Assembly (NCBI GenBank): GCA_964644555.1
Contig: CAZXWI010000023.1
Span: 1 to 19,318, forward strand
Direction: 5' to 3'
Source of the DNA: RUG14186 sp964644555
GTDB lineage: Bacteria; Bacillota; Clostridia; Eubacteriales; Anaerofustaceae
Length of the DNA: 19,318 bases
A program made the position numbers and the translations under genes. Below the pieces are notes generated by a model. That model did no database searches and was not told the origin of the DNA. It saw only the letters and a list, made by a program, of their open reading frames with translations. The stretch's first letter is position 1. Each line of letters begins with the position of its first letter. Positions 1 through 7,946 of the stretch are shown one piece after another.

Positions 1-26
1 AGTATGGCCATACACAAAATCTATCT

Positions 27-34
27 AAGGAGAG
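27..34 (+). promoter_or_regulatory. Ribosome binding site that selects the GTG start of the first gene
   Basis: AAGGAGAG lies about 10 bases before a GTG at 44. The first in-frame ATG (56) would be more than 20 bases from this site, so GTG is the better start. No promoter can be judged because only 43 bases precede the gene. Confidence 0.7.
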
Positions 35-43
35 AACGAAGAA

Positions 44-1246
44 GTGGAAAGAGAAATGCTCACTTTTGAGGAAAGAAAGCAGTTATACATCGACGCTATC
101 ACTTGGAATAAACCTAAAAGAGTATTACTTAACGGATACCAGATGGGTTGGATGTATACTGACTGTGGAATGACACTCGACGTTGCAGCTCGTGACTACT
201 ATATGTCAGAAGTAGCAATGGACGAATTTTGTAAAAAATACCCTGTAGACGCTATCGGAACTGCATCAAACGGTTTCAGATATCACTACAGATTTACTGA
301 TCCTTTGGGACACAGCGGTGGATACGCTAACCCCGAAGAAAACTTAAAAGACGGTAATGTTAACGCAGTATTCGCAAATGTTATCAGCGCTGACGATTAC
401 GATGCACTCATGGCAGACCACAATAAGGTAAGATGGGAAGTTGCATTGTTCAACCTCTATCCCGATGCTAAAAACTTAAGCCCCGAAGCTTTTGCAAGAG
501 CAGCTCAGGAAGTTTACTTCCTTGGCGCAGCTAAAGAAAAAGTTAACTCAACAATTCGTGATAAATGGGGTGTTTTAACACCTTACGGTGACGTTACAGG
601 ATGCAGCGTATTTGTTGATACACTCTTCAACATCTACAGAGGAATCAAAGAATTAGCTGTTGACTTGAGAAGACAGAAAGAAAAAGTATACGAAGTATGC
701 CAGTTCTTCGATGAAAAAGCAGTTAATGCCGCAATCGCTAAATTAGATGCACTCCCAGACGGACACGGCGTAGGAATCAAAAACCACTACGACTGCTCAA
801 TCGGTGCTTTGGCTCACACAGTTATCAACGACAAACATTGTGAAAAACTCTACATCGAACCGTGGAGAAAATTCATCAACAAAGTTGAAGAAAAAGATAA
901 AGGCATCTACTGCAATATCGAAGGTGGATTCCTCGGAAGAAACCTTGCTGATTTCTTTAACGAATACAAAAAAGGTACTCTTAACATAGCAGTTGAGATG
1001 GACGATCCGTACGAAGTAAGAAAACAGTGCCCGAATGTTGCTATATTCGGTGGTTTAAGCGTAGACATTTTAGGTAACAGCACACCCGAAGCAAGTGTTG
1101 CAATGGCTAAGAAAGCAATTGACGAACTCGGTGCAGACGGTGGTCTTTACCTCGGACCTAACAAAATGGTATCTTATGCATACGATATGACCAGCGAAAA
1201 CATCAAGGCTGTTTCTGAATTTACTTCAACATATTACTTAAGATAG
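44..1246 (+). CDS. Uroporphyrinogen decarboxylase-superfamily (URO-D/MtaA-like) protein, probable methyltransferase
   Basis: 400 residues, GTG start. The family resemblance lies mainly in the C-terminal half: an RG...DL stretch near residues 199-208 as in URO-D/MtaA proteins, a GG-x-S-x-D-x-L-x-x-S-T-P-E segment (336-349) and a terminal T-S-E-N-I (383-387) matching the usual P-E-N-I of the barrel end. Family members either decarboxylate uroporphyrinogen or, as MtaA/MtbA and related proteins, move methyl groups between corrinoid proteins and thiols or tetrahydrofolate. Genuine HemE is shorter (about 340-350 residues) and sits with haem genes; this one sits with carriers and an Fe-S oxidoreductase, so a catabolic or methyl-transfer role is inferred. 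The MtaA-type His-x-Cys is not evident: the matching place reads I-Y-C-N (288-291), and the later cysteine region reads L-G-P-N-K (370-374). Asn codons are mostly AAC, suggesting high expression. The substrate is unknown and no corrinoid protein is in the window. Confidence 0.72.
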   Translation: MEREMLTFEERKQLYIDAITWNKPKRVLLNGYQMGWMYTDCGMTLDVAARDYYMSEVAMDEFCKKYPVDAIGTASNGFRYHYRFTDPLGHSGGYANPEENLKDGNVNAVFANVISADDYDALMADHNKVRWEVALFNLYPDAKNLSPEAFARAAQEVYFLGAAKEKVNSTIRDKWGVLTPYGDVTGCSVFVDTLFNIYRGIKELAVDLRRQKEKVYEVCQFFDEKAVNAAIAKLDALPDGHGVGIKNHYDCSIGALAHTVINDKHCEKLYIEPWRKFINKVEEKDKGIYCNIEGGFLGRNLADFFNEYKKGTLNIAVEMDDPYEVRKQCPNVAIFGGLSVDILGNSTPEASVAMAKKAIDELGADGGLYLGPNKMVSYAYDMTSENIKAVSEFTSTYYLR

Positions 1247-1270
1247 TAAAAAGAAATATCGGAGGAAAAA

Positions 1271-1402
1271 ATGAGCGTAGATATTACAAAATGGCCCGAA
1301 GGACCTCAGGAAATCATTAAACACATGGGATATCTTCCCGTTAATGACGAAGAAAGAATGAAAATACTTTTAGCTTACGTTGCTAACGTTTTGGCTATAT
1401 AG
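1271..1402 (+). CDS. Unrecognised 43-residue protein between the URO-D-like gene and the MFS carriers
   Basis: ATG at 1271 follows a perfect GGAGG (1261-1265) by five bases and is open for 43 codons to TAG at 1400-1402. The gap from the upstream stop is only 24 bases, so it is almost certainly co-transcribed and translated. The protein begins MSVDITKWPEG, has a charged middle (NDEERMK, residues 26-32) and a hydrophobic end (ILLAYVANVLAI). It is too short for a full transmembrane hairpin and has no Cys or signal peptide. I do not recognise a family. Position suggests a small subunit, stabiliser or regulator of the URO-D-like protein or the carriers; that is inference only. Confidence 0.72.
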   Translation: MSVDITKWPEGPQEIIKHMGYLPVNDEERMKILLAYVANVLAI

Positions 1403-1412
1403 TATTTAGGAT

Positions 1413-1431
1413 GGGGGTAAATATTACCCCC
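1413..1431 (+). other. Perfect 8-bp hairpin between the small gene and the first carrier
   Basis: GGGGGTAA (1413-1420) pairs perfectly with TTACCCCC (1424-1431) across a 3-base loop. No U-tract follows, so it is not a normal terminator. It may block 3' exonuclease decay and keep the upstream message more abundant than the carrier message, or act as partial attenuation. Only the dyad itself is seen. Confidence 0.55.
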
Positions 1432-1469
1432 TATGATGGAATTATTTATTTGAGGAAGGATTTATTTAT

Positions 1470-2747
1470 ATGACAGCAGAACAGAAAAAAGAAAAAAGAC
1501 TGCACTATGGTTATGTTATAGCAGCAGCAATGTTTCTCAGCTACATCTTATCATCATTTATGAGCGGTACTACATCATTATTCTTAAAACCGGTTTTGGA
1601 AGAATTCGGTTGTTCGAGAACCCAGTGGGGTCTTGTATCGACAATCTGGATGTTCGGTTCAGGACTCGTTATGCCGACAATCGGTAAAATGTACGAAAAA
1701 TATGATGCAAGAATCATGCAGAGCATTTGCGCTGTAGGTGTTTGCATCGTTCAGGTTATCAGAGCATTATCACAGAATATCTATTGGTGGTGGGCATCAG
1801 CTGTAGTTTTGGCATGCGTATTCCCGATGGTACTTAACCTTATGCTTCCTACATTCACAAACAGATGGTTTGCAAAAAGAGTTGGCTTTGTTATGAGTAT
1901 TTGTTCAATGGCTCAGGGCCTTTCAAACACATTCTTCAACACATTTATCTCAGTACAGATCGCTAACCACGGTTGGAGATATGCTATGTGGATGCAGGCA
2001 GTATTGGCACTCGTTATCGGTATTCCGGTAGCACTTCTCTTCAGAAGCAGACCTTCCGATTTAGGTCTTAAACCGGTAGGATACGAAGAAAAACCGGCTA
2101 CAGAAGAAGCTCCTACAGCTACAGCTAAACCTTTCGGTATGACTTGCAAAGAAGCTATGAAAACTCCGGGTTTCTGGATGATGTTTATCGCTTTGGCATT
2201 TGCTACACTCGCAGGTGTTACAGGATTTGTTAACGCATATCTTCAGACAGATGCAGTTGGCTACACAGTAGTTATGGCAGGTGCTTATGTATCGGCTCAG
2301 AGCCTTGGTCAGACCGTAGGTAAACTTTCAATGGGTACACTTTCTGATATTATCGGACCTAAGAAAGTTGTTCTTATCGGATACGCTTGCGTTATTACAG
2401 GTGTTCTTGGTGTTTGCTTCCTCGCAGGCAAGGTTAACCCGATCATCATCTCGATATTCGGTTTCTTAAACGGTGTTTCAATGGCTTCAGGCAACCTCGT
2501 ATGGCCGCTTTGTGCTAAAGAAGCATTCGGTACATTGGAATACTCCGCAGTTTGGGCAAACCTTGTAAGAGCCCTTTCAATGGTTGGTGCATTTGCTTCA
2601 ACAATTTGGGGTATGGTTATCGATATCGCAGGCGGTAACTATCAGGTAGCATTTATCGGTGGTTCTGTTATGGTACTTATTCCTGTAGTAATCGTACTTA
2701 CAGTTGGTAAAGTAACAAAAGACTACCCGAAAATGTGGCATGAATAA
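1470..2747 (+). CDS. MFS transporter, oxalate/formate antiporter (OFA)-like, copy 1
   Basis: 425 residues with about 12 hydrophobic segments in two halves and a hydrophilic central loop (about residues 190-225), the normal MFS plan and length. The N-terminus has L-H-Y-G-Y-V-I followed by the first membrane segment, and the end of the first half carries P-S-D-L-G-L-K-P, the P-x-D-L-G-L signature common in OFA and monocarboxylate carriers. It probably moves an organic anion or another small metabolite across the cytoplasmic membrane by antiport or proton symport. Start ATG is preceded by AGGAAGGA nine bases upstream. It is a close paralogue of the next gene, with shared PVLEEFGC, LNLMLPT.TNRWFA and AFAST.WG blocks, so it is a tandem duplication. 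Substrate cannot be read from sequence; the neighbouring URO-D-like and AKR genes suggest a compound processed by them. Confidence 0.85.
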   Translation: MTAEQKKEKRLHYGYVIAAAMFLSYILSSFMSGTTSLFLKPVLEEFGCSRTQWGLVSTIWMFGSGLVMPTIGKMYEKYDARIMQSICAVGVCIVQVIRALSQNIYWWWASAVVLACVFPMVLNLMLPTFTNRWFAKRVGFVMSICSMAQGLSNTFFNTFISVQIANHGWRYAMWMQAVLALVIGIPVALLFRSRPSDLGLKPVGYEEKPATEEAPTATAKPFGMTCKEAMKTPGFWMMFIALAFATLAGVTGFVNAYLQTDAVGYTVVMAGAYVSAQSLGQTVGKLSMGTLSDIIGPKKVVLIGYACVITGVLGVCFLAGKVNPIIISIFGFLNGVSMASGNLVWPLCAKEAFGTLEYSAVWANLVRALSMVGAFASTIWGMVIDIAGGNYQVAFIGGSVMVLIPVVIVLTVGKVTKDYPKMWHE

Positions 2748-2782
2748 GGCGTAGTTCACTTTATAAAATATAACCATTTTTC

Positions 2783-2816
2783 GGATGAGCACTTAGTAAG
2801 GAACGGGTGCTCATCC
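2783..2816 (+). other. 10-bp perfect hairpin between the two MFS genes
   Basis: GGATGAGCAC (2783-2792) pairs perfectly with GTGCTCATCC (2807-2816) across a 14-base loop in the 130-base gap. The sequence after it is A-rich, not a U-run, so termination would be weak. A TATAAT at 2828-2833 follows, but no good -35 sits at the right distance. The hairpin may set the ratio of the two carriers or act as a leaky terminator. Confidence 0.45.
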
Positions 2817-2877
2817 ATCAAAGAATTTATAATGCAGAATTTTTTACACTATTATATTAAGCAGAGAGGTTTTTACT

Positions 2878-4179
2878 ATGAACATTGAGAATACGAAAGG
2901 GAAAAAACTTCATTATGCTTGGGTGATTGCAGCTGCGATGTTTTTGATGTACTTCATCTCATCGTTTATAAGCGGAGCTCGCAGCATACTTATGTTACCT
3001 GTATTGGAAGAATTCGGCTGCACTAAGGCACAATATTCAATGACGACCACGATTATGATGGTTACCACAGGTATCGTTGCTCCGTGGATGGGAAAAGTTT
3101 TCCAGAAGTACGATATAAGAAAAATAGAAGCGCTTGCTTCAGTAGGGTGTGCTCTCGTATGTGGTATAAGAGCAATTTCACCCAATATATATGTACATTG
3201 GGCAACATCGATACTTTTGGGTATATGTTTCCCGTGCATTTTAAACTTAATGCTTCCGACAATGACAAACAGATGGTTTGCTTGGAAAATAGGTACGGTA
3301 ATGAGTTGTGTTGCAATGGCTCAAGGAATTGCCGATACTATATTCAATACAGTCGGTTCAATGATCATTGCAAATCACGGGTGGAGAGCTTGTGAGATGG
3401 TATACGGTATCGGTTGCCTGATTATAGGTCTTCCCGTAAGCATTTTGCTCTTCCGCAATAAGCCTGAGGATTTAGGTTTAAAACCGTGGGGATTCGAAAA
3501 AGCTCAGGAAGAGGCAGCAAAAAAAGCAAAAGAAGAAGCCGTTGTAGTTAAGACAGAAGAAAAAGTAATGGGTTTAAGCTACAAAGAAGCAATCAAAACC
3601 AAGGCATTCTGGCTTATATGGTTGGGTCTTGCTTCGGCAAGTATAACATCGGTATCAAGCTTCTTAAATGCTTATTGCCAAAGCGTTGCAGGTTACACCG
3701 TTGTAATGGCTGGTATGGTTACATCGGCAATGAGCGTAGGTAAGATTTTCGGTAAAGCAACTATGGGAACGTTTTCGGACTATATAGGACCTCAGGGCAG
3801 TTTCTACATCGGACAAATCTGTGTATTCACTGGTGTAGTCGGTATAGCAATATTTGCTCCTTTTGCACCTGTATGGGTAGTTGCGATATTCTCGTTCTTG
3901 ACAGGTGTTGAAAGTGCCGTTGCCAATTTGGTATTTCCAATCATGACAAAAGAAGTATTCGGGGTCAGAGAATATCCTATGATATGGTCGCAGGTAGTTA
4001 GAGCTATCGCCATTGTAGGTGCTTTTGCCTCCACATTGTGGGGATTTGTAATTGATATTACCGGAAACTACTTGGTTTCATTCTATTTATCGAGTTTCTT
4101 TGAAATATTGCCGGTATTCTTGATACTTTTACTTAAGAAAGAAGTTCCCAAGATCCAAGCTCGTTGGACTGAGGAATAA
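2878..4179 (+). CDS. MFS transporter, oxalate/formate antiporter (OFA)-like, copy 2
   Basis: 433 residues, the same two-half, roughly 12-segment MFS plan as its upstream paralogue. It opens with K-L-H-Y-A-W-V-I and ends the first half with P-E-D-L-G-L-K-P. The central loop is longer and lysine/glutamate-rich (about residues 205-230, repeated KAKEEA-type residues), a cytoplasmic charged linker. ATG is preceded by GAGAGG about eight bases upstream. Similarity to copy 1 is spread over the full length while substrate-facing segments differ, so the two may take different but related substrates, or one may import what the other exports. It is followed after 29 bases by the AKR gene, which has its own GGAGGG site, so one transcript is likely. 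Confidence 0.85.
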   Translation: MNIENTKGKKLHYAWVIAAAMFLMYFISSFISGARSILMLPVLEEFGCTKAQYSMTTTIMMVTTGIVAPWMGKVFQKYDIRKIEALASVGCALVCGIRAISPNIYVHWATSILLGICFPCILNLMLPTMTNRWFAWKIGTVMSCVAMAQGIADTIFNTVGSMIIANHGWRACEMVYGIGCLIIGLPVSILLFRNKPEDLGLKPWGFEKAQEEAAKKAKEEAVVVKTEEKVMGLSYKEAIKTKAFWLIWLGLASASITSVSSFLNAYCQSVAGYTVVMAGMVTSAMSVGKIFGKATMGTFSDYIGPQGSFYIGQICVFTGVVGIAIFAPFAPVWVVAIFSFLTGVESAVANLVFPIMTKEVFGVREYPMIWSQVVRAIAIVGAFASTLWGFVIDITGNYLVSFYLSSFFEILPVFLILLLKKEVPKIQARWTEE

Positions 4180-4208
4180 TATAAATTTTAAATAAATCGG
4201 AGGGAAAT

Positions 4209-5315
4209 ATGACGGTAGAATACAGAACATTGCCTCGCGGAGGTGAAAAGGTAAGTACAATAGGCTTAGCTTCAGGCGGTCAGATGTTTAACTTAAGCTA
4301 TGATGAAGTGGTTAAGGCTTTCACATATGCTTTTGACAAAGGGGTTAATATCGTAGACTTTATTTCTCATCGAGATCGGGTTGACGAAGCAGCTGCAGAG
4401 GCTATCAGACCGAGAAGAAAAGACATTTACATACAAACTCACTTCGGCATAGATTATCCGAATAATCAATATACCAAAATAAGGGATTGCGATTACATCA
4501 AAAAATTCATCGAAAGAGAATTAAAAATCCTCGATACGGATTATATTGATTTCGGTCTTATTTCCAATGTCGATACGATGGAGGATTTGGATCTTTTCAT
4601 GAAAAAAGACGGCATATGGGAATATATGTTAAAGCTTAAAGAAGAGGGTATTATCAGGCATTTGTCTTTTTCCTCGCATGATGTTGATATGTGCAATTAC
4701 TTATTGGATAAGGGCTGTTTTGATTTATTCATGATAAGCGAAAACCTCGCAGAGGATTTCGATATCAAAGACGGAAACCTCAACCTCAACAAGGCTCGTC
4801 ATGAACTGTTCACCCGTTGCCAGAAGGAAGGCGTTTCCATTACAACCATGAAAACATTCTTGGGCGGTAAATTATTAAACGAAAGCACATCTCCTTTGGG
4901 CATCAAATTCTCTCCGTATCAGTGCATCAAATACAACCTTGACAGACCTGCTATAGTTTCTTGCTTAACAGGCATATCAAGCTTTGATAATTTGGTGGAA
5001 ATATTAAATTACTACGAAGCAAGCGACGAAGAGAAAGACTATTCCGTTTTGGGCGACATCAAAGTGGACAGCATTAAATCAAGCTGCATCTACTGCGAAC
5101 ATTGCCAGCCCTGCACGGCTGAAATCGACATTGCTTTGGTAAACAAATTCAAAGACCTTGCCGAAATAGGCGATACGGATGCTTTGGATCATTACAAAAC
5201 ATTAAAATACCATGCTTCGGATTGCGTAGACTGTGGACTTTGCGATGAAAGATGTCCTTTCCATGTTAATCCATCTAAGAAAATGCTCGAAGCAAAAGAG
5301 TATTTCGGATATTAA
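4209..5315 (+). CDS. Aldo/keto reductase-fold protein with C-terminal two-cluster ferredoxin domain (degenerate catalytic tetrad)
   Basis: 368 residues: an AKR TIM barrel (about 1-285), then a ferredoxin tail. Two cysteine sets are visible: C293, C296, C299, C302 and C339, C342, C345, C349 followed by Pro, suitable for two [4Fe-4S] clusters. In ordinary AKRs the tetrad is Asp-Tyr-Lys-His. Here Asp50 is present, but the Tyr place reads H-R (54-55), the Lys place is His78 (IQTHFG), and the His place is Ser119 (GLISNVD). Classical NADPH carbonyl reduction is therefore doubtful, and an electron-transfer or radical-type redox reaction fed by the clusters is a reasonable alternative (inference). 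It is the last gene of the first operon, 29 bases after MFS copy 2, and is followed by a strong terminator. Closest relative in the window is the gene at 13996. Confidence 0.82.
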   Translation: MTVEYRTLPRGGEKVSTIGLASGGQMFNLSYDEVVKAFTYAFDKGVNIVDFISHRDRVDEAAAEAIRPRRKDIYIQTHFGIDYPNNQYTKIRDCDYIKKFIERELKILDTDYIDFGLISNVDTMEDLDLFMKKDGIWEYMLKLKEEGIIRHLSFSSHDVDMCNYLLDKGCFDLFMISENLAEDFDIKDGNLNLNKARHELFTRCQKEGVSITTMKTFLGGKLLNESTSPLGIKFSPYQCIKYNLDRPAIVSCLTGISSFDNLVEILNYYEASDEEKDYSVLGDIKVDSIKSSCIYCEHCQPCTAEIDIALVNKFKDLAEIGDTDALDHYKTLKYHASDCVDCGLCDERCPFHVNPSKKMLEAKEYFGY

Positions 5316-5370
5316 GTATCCGTAAATATAAAAGGAATTTGGAATGATAAAAGCCCTTTTGGGGTGCTAT

Positions 5371-5388
5371 AAGAGCCGTTAGGCTTTT
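5371..5388 (+). other. Upstream hairpin that could compete with the terminator stem
   Basis: AAGAGCC (5371-5377) can pair with GGCTTTT (5382-5388) over a GTTA loop, 7 bp including one G-U. GAGCC at 5373-5377 can instead pair with GGCTC at 5410-5414, which belongs to the left arm of the terminator. This is the geometry of an attenuator, but no ligand-binding core is recognised. Confidence 0.35.
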
Positions 5389-5405
5389 GGATTCGAAATG
5401 AAAGC

Positions 5406-5440
5406 TCAAGGCTCATAGATTTTATGAGCCTTGATTTTTT
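5406..5440 (+). terminator. Strong rho-independent terminator closing the first operon
   Basis: A 12-bp perfect stem: TCAAGGCTCATA (5406-5417) pairs with TATGAGCCTTGA (5423-5434) over a 5-base loop, followed at once by six T. It separates the first AKR-ferredoxin gene from the second. Confidence 0.88.
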
Positions 5441-5475
5441 ATAAATGAGTTTAAATAAAATAAGGAGGGGATATT

Positions 5476-6621
5476 ATGCAAAAAAAGTTAGGTTTCGGAA
5501 TGATGCGTTTGCCTGTTACGGACGAAAACGACCGTTCAACGGTTGATGTGGAGCACACTCAAAAGATGGTAGATATGTTCATGCAAGCGGGATTCAATTA
5601 TTTTGACACTGCACATCGCTACAACGATGAAATGAGCGAACCCACAATAAAAAAGACTCTCACTTCTCGCTATAACCGAAATGAATATATTTTAACTAAT
5701 AAAATAACTCTCAACTACATTAAGGACGAAAACGACTGTATGCCGTTTTTCGAAAACCAACTTAAAATATGCGGAGTAGATTATTTTGATAATTATCTTA
5801 TCCATAACTTGGGTGCTGTTGCCTATGAAAAGGCTCAAAATCTCAAACTTTTTGAGTTCATACAGGGCTTAAAGGAAAAGGGACTTGTTAAAAAGACAGG
5901 TTTTTCTTTCCACGACAATGCCGAAGTATTGGAAAAGATACTTACCGATCATCCCGAAATAGACATTGTGCAGCTTCAAATAAATTACCTTGACTGGGAG
6001 GACGGCGGCATACAGTCCAGAAAATGCTACGAAGTCGCTCACTCTCACGGCAAGGATATTAAAGTAATGGAGCCTCTAAAGGGAGGAAGTTTGGTTCATC
6101 TTCCCAAAGAAGCAATCGATATTATGAATGAAGATATCCCCGAAGCATCTCAGGCACAGTGGGGAATCAGATTTGCAGCTTCATTGGAAGGAGTAAGCAC
6201 GGTTCTGAGCGGAATGAGCAGTATAGAGCAGATAGAAGATAATATTTCTTATATGAAAGATTTCGCACCACTCAGTGAAAAGAATATGGAAACGCTCTCA
6301 AAGGTAGTGGAAATAGTTAAGTCCAAGGCAATGATACCTTGCACTGGCTGTCGTTATTGCGTTACGGAGTGTCCTCAAAATATTGCAATTCCGGAGTATT
6401 TCGCACTCAAAAATAATCACGATTCCCTTGAAAATGTGGGTTATTTCACCAACCAAACGAATTATTATTCCAACCTTACCAAGACCCACGGTAAAGCAGG
6501 CGACTGCGTGGAGTGCGGCACTTGCGAAGAAAACTGCCCTCAGCATATCAAAATAAGGGATATGTTAAAGCAGGTTAGTGCGGTATTTGATGCACCGACA
6601 CCTTCGCTGTTTAAAAAATAA
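5476..6621 (+). CDS. Aldo/keto reductase with C-terminal [4Fe-4S] ferredoxin domain (intact tetrad)
   Basis: 381 residues. The barrel starts K-L-G-F-G-M-M-R-L-P, the usual opening of ferredoxin-fused AKRs. The full AKR tetrad is visible: Asp44 (FDTA), Tyr49, Lys76 (LTNK) and His110 (LIHN). The tail has C289, C292, C295, C299 followed by Pro and C344, C347, C350, C354 followed by Pro, two [4Fe-4S] sites. It likely reduces a carbonyl or related group in the cytoplasm, exchanging electrons with a ferredoxin or flavodoxin; substrate unknown. ATG is preceded by AAGGAGGGG. It lies after a terminator, so it needs its own promoter or readthrough. A TGC-TATAAG at 5365-5373 resembles an extended -10 but would start inside the structured leader. 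Of the three AKR-ferredoxins in the window, this is the one expected to be a conventional enzyme. Confidence 0.86.
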   Translation: MQKKLGFGMMRLPVTDENDRSTVDVEHTQKMVDMFMQAGFNYFDTAHRYNDEMSEPTIKKTLTSRYNRNEYILTNKITLNYIKDENDCMPFFENQLKICGVDYFDNYLIHNLGAVAYEKAQNLKLFEFIQGLKEKGLVKKTGFSFHDNAEVLEKILTDHPEIDIVQLQINYLDWEDGGIQSRKCYEVAHSHGKDIKVMEPLKGGSLVHLPKEAIDIMNEDIPEASQAQWGIRFAASLEGVSTVLSGMSSIEQIEDNISYMKDFAPLSEKNMETLSKVVEIVKSKAMIPCTGCRYCVTECPQNIAIPEYFALKNNHDSLENVGYFTNQTNYYSNLTKTHGKAGDCVECGTCEENCPQHIKIRDMLKQVSAVFDAPTPSLFKK

Positions 6622-6652
6622 ATACAAAATTTACGCCGAAAATGTATATCAT

Positions 6653-6682
6653 TTGCAGAATCTTTGACGGTGAAAGTAAAAT
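6653..6682 (+). promoter_or_regulatory. Possible sigma-A promoter for the amidohydrolase
   Basis: TTGCAG (6653-6658) and TAAAAT (6677-6682) are 18 bases apart in the 135-base gap. The -35 is imperfect and AT-rich sequence makes chance matches common, so this is tentative. Confidence 0.35.
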
Positions 6683-6756
6683 TTATGCCATACAGACAAT
6701 GTAAATAGATAATTTTATATAAATTCGGTGTTAAAATAAAATTAAGGAGAATAAAA

Positions 6757-7935
6757 ATGTTAGTTTTAAGAAACTGTAAATTTGTCGAAGCCTTAACAGA
6801 AGGTACAGACCTCAAAGAGGGAGATGTTCTCATTGAAAACAATTTGATCAAAGAGATTCAGCCTCTTGGCACAAAATTTGAGGGAGTAAGCGAAGAAATT
6901 GACTTGCAGGGCAAAACTCTTATGCCGGGTCTTATCGAAATGCATATTCATTTGTTTATGTCAGATGAGAATTTTGCCGTATACCCCAACCAGCCCGAAG
7001 CAGAACAGGCATACAATGTTTTAAGATTTGCCAACAAACTTTTGGATCTCGGATATACCACCATTCGTGATTGCGGCGATGGTCATGCATGGGCAACTTT
7101 GCATCTTATGAAAGCAATCGAAGCAGGAAAAATGGTAGGCCCGACAATCGTTCCCTGCGGTCCTATCCTTTGCCCGACAGCAGAGCGTACATCCGACTTC
7201 TTGCTCACAAGAATAGACGGACCTTATGATACAAGACAAAAAGCAAGAGCCGCTATAAGAAAAGGTGCTAAATTCCTTAAACTCTACGGAAGTGCATCAA
7301 TGAACTCACTCGTAGGCGAACCGGGACACCCGATAATTGAAATAGACGAATTAAAGGAAGCAGTTTCGGTTGCTAAACAGTACAATACATATGTTTCAAT
7401 CCATAGCCACGGTGCAACGGCAATCGACAATGCTGTTAAGAGCGGAGTTAAAACCATTGAACACGCAAGCCTTATCAAGGACGAAACAGTTCAATACATC
7501 AAAGAAAACTGCCCCGACACAGGTCTTGTTCCGACATTGTGGGTAATTTACAACAACATCACACCCGATAAGACAGGTCCTTTGGCAGACAAAGTAAGAA
7601 AACTCTACAAGCAGGTTTGCGAATGTCTTAAAAACGCTTACAAAAACGGTATCCAGCTCGGTTGGGGTACTGATGTAAGACTCAAAGACTACGAAAATGC
7701 TCCCGAAACAGAGTTCAAACTCAGAAAAGAACATTTGGAATATGCCGATGAAGATATCATCAAGCAGGCTACAATAAATTCAGCTAAACTTATGGGAATG
7801 GATGACAAAATCGGTACGGTTAAGGTAGGTAAAGTAGCTGACCTTATCGTTGTTGACGGAGATCCTTCAAAGGATATCACGGTTATGTACAATACTCCCG
7901 AACATGTTATCAAAGCAGGTAAAGTAATAAGATAA
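6757..7935 (+). CDS. Metal-dependent amidohydrolase (imidazolonepropionase/Xaa-Pro dipeptidase-like)
   Basis: 392 residues, the usual length for this amidohydrolase group. An N-terminal beta-sandwich piece leads to L-M-P-G-L-I-E-M-H-I-H (55-65) with the metal pair His63/His65. Then come Lys175 (KFLKLYG), placed to be the carboxylated bridging lysine, His216/His218 (IHSHG), His236 (IEHAS), and Asp306 (GTD), the catalytic base. The tail has G-K-V-A-D-L-I-V-V-D-G-D-P (358-370), a hallmark of the family. It probably hydrolyses an amide, cyclic amide or dipeptide-like bond in the cytoplasm using a two-metal site. No signal peptide is seen. ATG is preceded by AAGGAGA. A hairpin follows and then the MATE genes, so hydrolysis and export may be linked. 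The substrate is not predictable by eye in this versatile group. Confidence 0.86.
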   Translation: MLVLRNCKFVEALTEGTDLKEGDVLIENNLIKEIQPLGTKFEGVSEEIDLQGKTLMPGLIEMHIHLFMSDENFAVYPNQPEAEQAYNVLRFANKLLDLGYTTIRDCGDGHAWATLHLMKAIEAGKMVGPTIVPCGPILCPTAERTSDFLLTRIDGPYDTRQKARAAIRKGAKFLKLYGSASMNSLVGEPGHPIIEIDELKEAVSVAKQYNTYVSIHSHGATAIDNAVKSGVKTIEHASLIKDETVQYIKENCPDTGLVPTLWVIYNNITPDKTGPLADKVRKLYKQVCECLKNAYKNGIQLGWGTDVRLKDYENAPETEFKLRKEHLEYADEDIIKQATINSAKLMGMDDKIGTVKVGKVADLIVVDGDPSKDITVMYNTPEHVIKAGKVIR

Positions 7936-7946
7936 TTTGAGTGTTA

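Noticed and set aside
1400..1420. Pyrrolysine readthrough of the TAG ending the small gene
   Set aside because: Readthrough would add only five codons before TAA, and no methylamine methyltransferase gene is present.
5353..5395. TPP-riboswitch-like GGGGTGC
   Set aside because: The CTGAGA element and the second conserved arm are absent, so only the short match remains.
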